Positions 60,808-64,000 of a stretch of DNA of 64,000 bases are shown piece after piece. The stretch is from CAVXFS01 sp963761115 (lineage in GTDB: Bacteria; Pseudomonadota; Gammaproteobacteria; Burkholderiales; Gallionellaceae). Every line of letters starts with the position of its first letter. Within the stretch, counting starts at the first letter, position 1. The stretch covers positions 682,001 through 746,000 of the forward strand of contig CAVXFS010000004.1 of NCBI GenBank assembly GCA_963761115.1, given 5' to 3'. Below the pieces are notes generated by a model that was given only the letters and a program-made list of their open reading frames with translations, did no database searches and had not been told where the DNA came from. The position numbers and the translations under genes were made by a program.

Positions 60808-62327
60808 GTGAACCATGCGATCAGACTGAGCATTATTACAGGCTTGATTTTTGCGCTATTCAGCTACTGGGGGATCAGGGCACCTGATGGCGAAGTGGTT
60901 TTTCGAACGGCACAGGCGCTTGCCTCCAATGGCGAGTTCGCTGTATCAGATGATCCTGTACTGAACGGGTTCGGGCTATCCACCGGAAAGGACGGGAAGC
61001 TCTATTCGTTGTTCGGACCGGGGGAGGCCATCGCCGCAGTACCGCTGTACAAATTGTCCGAAGCGATCGATCACAGCGGATGGTTGCGGGAAGCGCCGTC
61101 TCTGGTCGGCAAAAGCTTCTTCGTGCATGGCGGCATGCCGAGTTTCCTCCAGGGTAAGTATCCGGATGACCTGTCGCCTCATGCACTGCGCATGGTCATG
61201 TGTCTGTTCAACATCATTGTCAGTTCATTGTGCGCCCTGGTTTTTTTCCTGACGACAAAGGCGCTGACCCGGTCTGACCCGAGCGCCCTGCTGGTTTCGG
61301 TGCTTTTCGCCTTTGGTTCCCTGCTGTTTCCCTATTCAGGCACATTCTTCAGTGAGCCGCTGGCCACATTGTGGGTGATGCTGTCGTTTTATCTTCTGGT
61401 TCGCCACGGGGGGGGAGAGATTCAGTGGCGCTGCCGGTACTGCTTGCTGCCGGCATTGCCCTTGGGCTGGCTGCGGCAACGCATATCAGCGCGGTGCTGT
61501 TCGCACCGTTCTTTTGCGTCTATGCCGCGTACCTGGCCAGGAAGGACGCTGTCTCCCGGGTCTATGCCGGAGCGGCAGGCGCGGTCATTTTTGCGGCGGG
61601 TGCGGCCTTGCTGCTGGCCTTGCTTGGTTACTATGACTACGCCAGATTCGGCGACATATTTGAAACGGGTCGCACGGCGGGCGCAAATACTTACGGCACC
61701 TTTGTTGCACCCTGGCGGGGCTTGTGGGCGGAGTTATTCAGTGCGGGCAAGGGCCTGTTCTTCTATTGTCCAGCGATCATACTGGGCCTGCTGGCGTGGC
61801 CGGCATTCCACAAGAAGCATCGCGTGATGTCATTCGTCATCCTGGCGGCAGCACTGTTCAGGGTGATATTCATCGCTGCACGCAGCGACTGGCATGGGGG
61901 CTTCAGCCTCGGGCCCAGGTATCTGGTCATGCTGATTCCATTCCTGCTGCTGCCCATAGGGGTTTGGGTCAGCGAGTCCATTCGTGCAGGGAACAGGAAG
62001 GCGATGCTCATGTTTGCAGCGGGTTCGCTGGCCTGCATTGCCCAGCAGATCTATTTTTCCCTGGGAGAGATATTTTCATTCCTGTACTCGGTCAAGTGGT
62101 CCGGCATGAATCGAGGGGTAAATGTCCTCAAGGATGATGTCATCTACCTGGACTGGGATGTCTCTCCCTTGCTGCATATTCTGAATGGACAACGCGGGCC
62201 GGTGCTTTTGAGCTGGATAGGACTGAACAATTACACGCTGTGGTTGCTGCTGGTGTTGATTGCTGGCGTGGCCTTGTCGCTGGTAAATATCGTTACGCTC
62301 AAGACCGCATTCTGGCGCAGGGTATAG
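60808..62327 (+). pseudogene. GT39-like polytopic membrane protein, frameshifted in a poly-G tract
   Basis: The N-terminal frame starts at GTG 60808 with a membrane helix and the acidic loop Pro-Asp-Gly-Glu-Val-Val-Phe-Arg, and holds through several helices to Leu-Leu-Val-Arg-His-Gly-Gly. The C-terminal frame (to 62327) continues with helices and Gly-Pro-Arg-Tyr-Leu-Val-Met-Leu-Ile-Pro. The break is at a run of eight G (61408-61415); nine G would give a continuous 506-residue protein. It may be a lipid-linked sugar transferase. The window's first gene is of the same broad class. Confidence 0.82.
61408..61415 (+). repeat. Homopolymeric G8 tract within GT39-like gene
   Basis: Eight consecutive G residues follow CGCCAC and precede AGAGATTC. 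Reading frame analysis predicts an ON state at nine G (or six) and an OFF state at eight. Tracts like this undergo slipped-strand mispairing in phase-variable surface genes, and are also prone to sequencing error. Confidence 0.85.
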
Positions 62328-62340
62328 AGTTATTCACCTG

Positions 62341-64000
62341 TTAAGCGGCTTGCCAATGCTCAATTATCAGCTGCAACGAGGTTGCACCGTTGTACTCGTT
62401 GGCAGCCAGTTTGAAGGTGGCAGAGATGCGTTCTGGCAAGGGGTCAACGCTGAAAAAATGCATGGCTTCCACGATGCTGCGGGCGGTGGCCAGGCGCAGC
62501 TTAAGGTGTTTTTCGCCGACCACGCGCTGGGACTGTACCTCGAAAACGCCTTCAAACAGTGGCTGCGGGAACCCCTGGCCCCATACTTGCTGCTCCAGCG
62601 TCTGAGCCGTCTGTAGCGAAAAATCCCCGCTTTCCAGCTGTCCGTCTGTTTCGATGATCCGGGTCAGTTCTGCAGGAGTAAGCAGTTGCCGGGCGACAGC
62701 TTCGAAGGCGGACTGAAACTCGGCGAAATGTTCTTCGCGCAGGCTGAGGCCGGCGGCCATCGCGTGACCGCCGAATTTCTGCAGCAGGTGTGGATGGCGT
62801 TTGGCGACCAGGTCGAGCGCGTCGCGCAGGTGCAGACCGGCAATGCTGCGCCCGGAGCCTTTCAGTTCGCCGTCCGCTGCGCGCGCAAAAGCGATCACCG
62901 GCCGATGGAACTTGTCCTTCAGGCGCGAAGCGAGGATGCCGATCACGCCCTGGTGCCAGCTTGCGTCGAACAAAGTGAGACTGAATCCATCCGCGGGATC
63001 GGCGCTCTCCAGTGCGGCAAGCGCGGCCTCCTGCATGCCGGCTTCGATGCTGCGCCGCTCACGGTTGAGGTCGTCCAGTTTGACTGCGAGTTTCGCCGCC
63101 TCGGCCGCATCATCGGTCAGCAGGCAGCGGATGCCGAGGCTCATGTCCTCCAGCCGTCCGGCGGCGTTCAGGCGCGGACCGACCACGAAACCCAGTTCAT
63201 AGGTGGAAGCCTTGTTGGGCGGCTTGCGCGCTATCTGCAACAGGGCGTTGATGCCGGCGCAGGCGCGCCCGGCACGGATGCGTTGCAATCCCTGATGCAC
63301 CAGGATACGGTTGTTGTCATCCAGCTTCACCACGTCGGCGACCGTGCCGAGTGCGACCAGGTCGAGCAAGTTGGCCAGGTTGGGTTCGGCTGCCGCGCTG
63401 AATGTGCCGCGTGTGCGCAATTCGGCGCGCAATGCCAGCAGCACGTAGAACATCACGCCAACGCCGGCCAGATTCTTGCTCGGAAATTCGCAGCCCGGCT
63501 GGTTGGGGTTGACGATGCACAGCGCTTCCGGCAGCACGTCGCCGGGCAGGTGGTGGTCGGTGACCAGCACTTGCATGCCTAGTCGGTTGGCTTCTGCCAC
63601 GCCGTCCACGCTGGCGATGCCGTTGTCGACGGTGATCAGGATGTCCGGCGACGAGCTTGCGGCCAGGTGCACGATCTCCGGCGTCAGTCCGTATCCGTAT
63701 TCGAACCGGTTCGGCACGATGAAATCCACCTGTGCGCCGAATGCGCGCAGTCCGCGCAGCGCGACGGTGCAGGCCGTCGCGCCATCGGCATCGTAGTCGG
63801 CAACGACCAGCAATCTTTTCCCCTCAGCGATCGCATCGGCAAGCAAGATGGCCATTTTCTGTGCATTCTTCAATTGCGTGAAGGGCAGCAGGCGGCTGGA
63901 TTCGGCCTGTAGTTGCGAAGTGTCGTGGATGCCGCGCGCCGCGTAGATGCGCGCCATCAGTGGTGCCATGCCGGTAGCGACAAGGAACTCTGCGGCTTCC
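62341..64000 (-). CDS. recJ: Single-strand-specific 5'-3' exonuclease RecJ (N-terminus beyond window)
   Basis: About 553 residues are visible, open to the right edge. DHH-family motifs include Val-Val-Ala-Asp-Tyr-Asp-Ala-Asp-Gly-Ala, Val-Thr-Asp-His-His-Leu-Pro-Gly and Gly-Pro-Arg-Leu-Asn-Ala-Ala-Gly-Arg. The DHHA1 region has Gly-Gly-His-Ala-Met-Ala-Ala-Gly, and a C-terminal OB-fold follows. A Met codon at 63969 is internal, since in-frame coding continues upstream to 64000 in a manner expected for the RecJ N-terminus. Acts in recombination and mismatch repair. Confidence 0.96.
   Translation of the reverse strand, partial: EAAEFLVATGMAPLMARIYAARGIHDTSQLQAESSRLLPFTQLKNAQKMAILLADAIAEGKRLLVVADYDADGATACTVALRGLRAFGAQVDFIVPNRFEYGYGLTPEIVHLAASSSPDILITVDNGIASVDGVAEANRLGMQVLVTDHHLPGDVLPEALCIVNPNQPGCEFPSKNLAGVGVMFYVLLALRAELRTRGTFSAAAEPNLANLLDLVALGTVADVVKLDDNNRILVHQGLQRIRAGRACAGINALLQIARKPPNKASTYELGFVVGPRLNAAGRLEDMSLGIRCLLTDDAAEAAKLAVKLDDLNRERRSIEAGMQEAALAALESADPADGFSLTLFDASWHQGVIGILASRLKDKFHRPVIAFARAADGELKGSGRSIAGLHLRDALDLVAKRHPHLLQKFGGHAMAAGLSLREEHFAEFQSAFEAVARQLLTPAELTRIIETDGQLESGDFSLQTAQTLEQQVWGQGFPQPLFEGVFEVQSQRVVGEKHLKLRLATARSIVEAMHFFSVDPLPERISATFKLAANEYNGATSLQLIIEHWQAA

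Overview
The window (64 kb, moderately high GC) looks like a chromosomal segment of a Gram-negative betaproteobacterium. The Nitrosomonadales/Gallionellaceae (Sideroxydans/Gallionella-like) are my best guess, from inference only. Support comes from a two-membrane gene set (Mla-type ABC system, FadL porin, RND pump, Arn-type lipid A genes), an SHP/DHC/cytochrome b561 cluster, an isolated tRNA-Arg(CCU), CimA, and RecJ at the right edge. No phage, transposase, CRISPR array or rRNA was seen.

Layout. 1-0.8 kb: 5' part of a GT39-like membrane protein and tRNA-Arg. 0.9-4.6 kb: OmpR/QseBC-type two-component pair divergent from an SHP-DHC-cytochrome b operon, with a PmrA/QseB-type direct repeat between them. 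4.9-6.5 kb: cyclic-nucleotide-binding protein and AI-2E/PerM-family permease. 6.7-14.3 kb (minus strand): two Hanks-type Ser/Thr kinases, a GAF-PP2C-HATPase switch protein, a STAS protein, then MlaE/MlaF/MlaD-type transporter genes and a PqiC-like lipoprotein, the last six tightly coupled. 14.5-19.7 kb: LMW protein tyrosine phosphatase, MscS channel, small unknown protein, cimA, RMD1-family and PsiF-family proteins. 19.73-20.8 kb: a sigma70 promoter placed to give a leaderless 31-codon leader peptide, a strong intrinsic terminator and an EamA exporter, which together look like a transcription attenuator. 20.9-33.4 kb: a fatty-acid beta-oxidation cluster (FadE, SDR, acyl-CoA synthetase, thioesterase, FadL, a frameshifted two-domain HCDH/ECH protein, thiolase), interrupted by a GFA protein and a broken antitoxin. 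33.5-34.8 kb: an ATP-grasp-like protein. 34.8-47.7 kb: two huge paralogous secreted Sel1-repeat/Ala-Lys-Glu coiled-coil proteins with 19 exact-length 36-bp repeats in one, and three 1,152-bp plus four 135-bp tandem repeats in the other. 48-53 kb: CrcB, DUF190, and an Arn-type lipid A modification set (glycosyltransferase, formyltransferase, decarboxylase, deacetylase). 53-57.8 kb: RND pump, adaptor and TetR regulator. 58-60.4 kb: PAS-GGDEF-EAL protein. 60.8-64 kb: a frameshifted GT39-like protein and recJ.

The most notable features are: (i) a Mla-type lipid ABC transporter co-encoded with a complete partner-switching module and two Ser/Thr kinases, which suggests phosphorylation control of envelope lipid transport; (ii) the leaderless attenuator ahead of the EamA exporter; (iii) the very repetitive Sel1/TolA-like protein pair; (iv) a block at 48.4-56.1 kb where six consecutive genes carry about 13 single-base indels, each of which restores a family-length protein when corrected. 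The last points to either sequence error or very recent decay.
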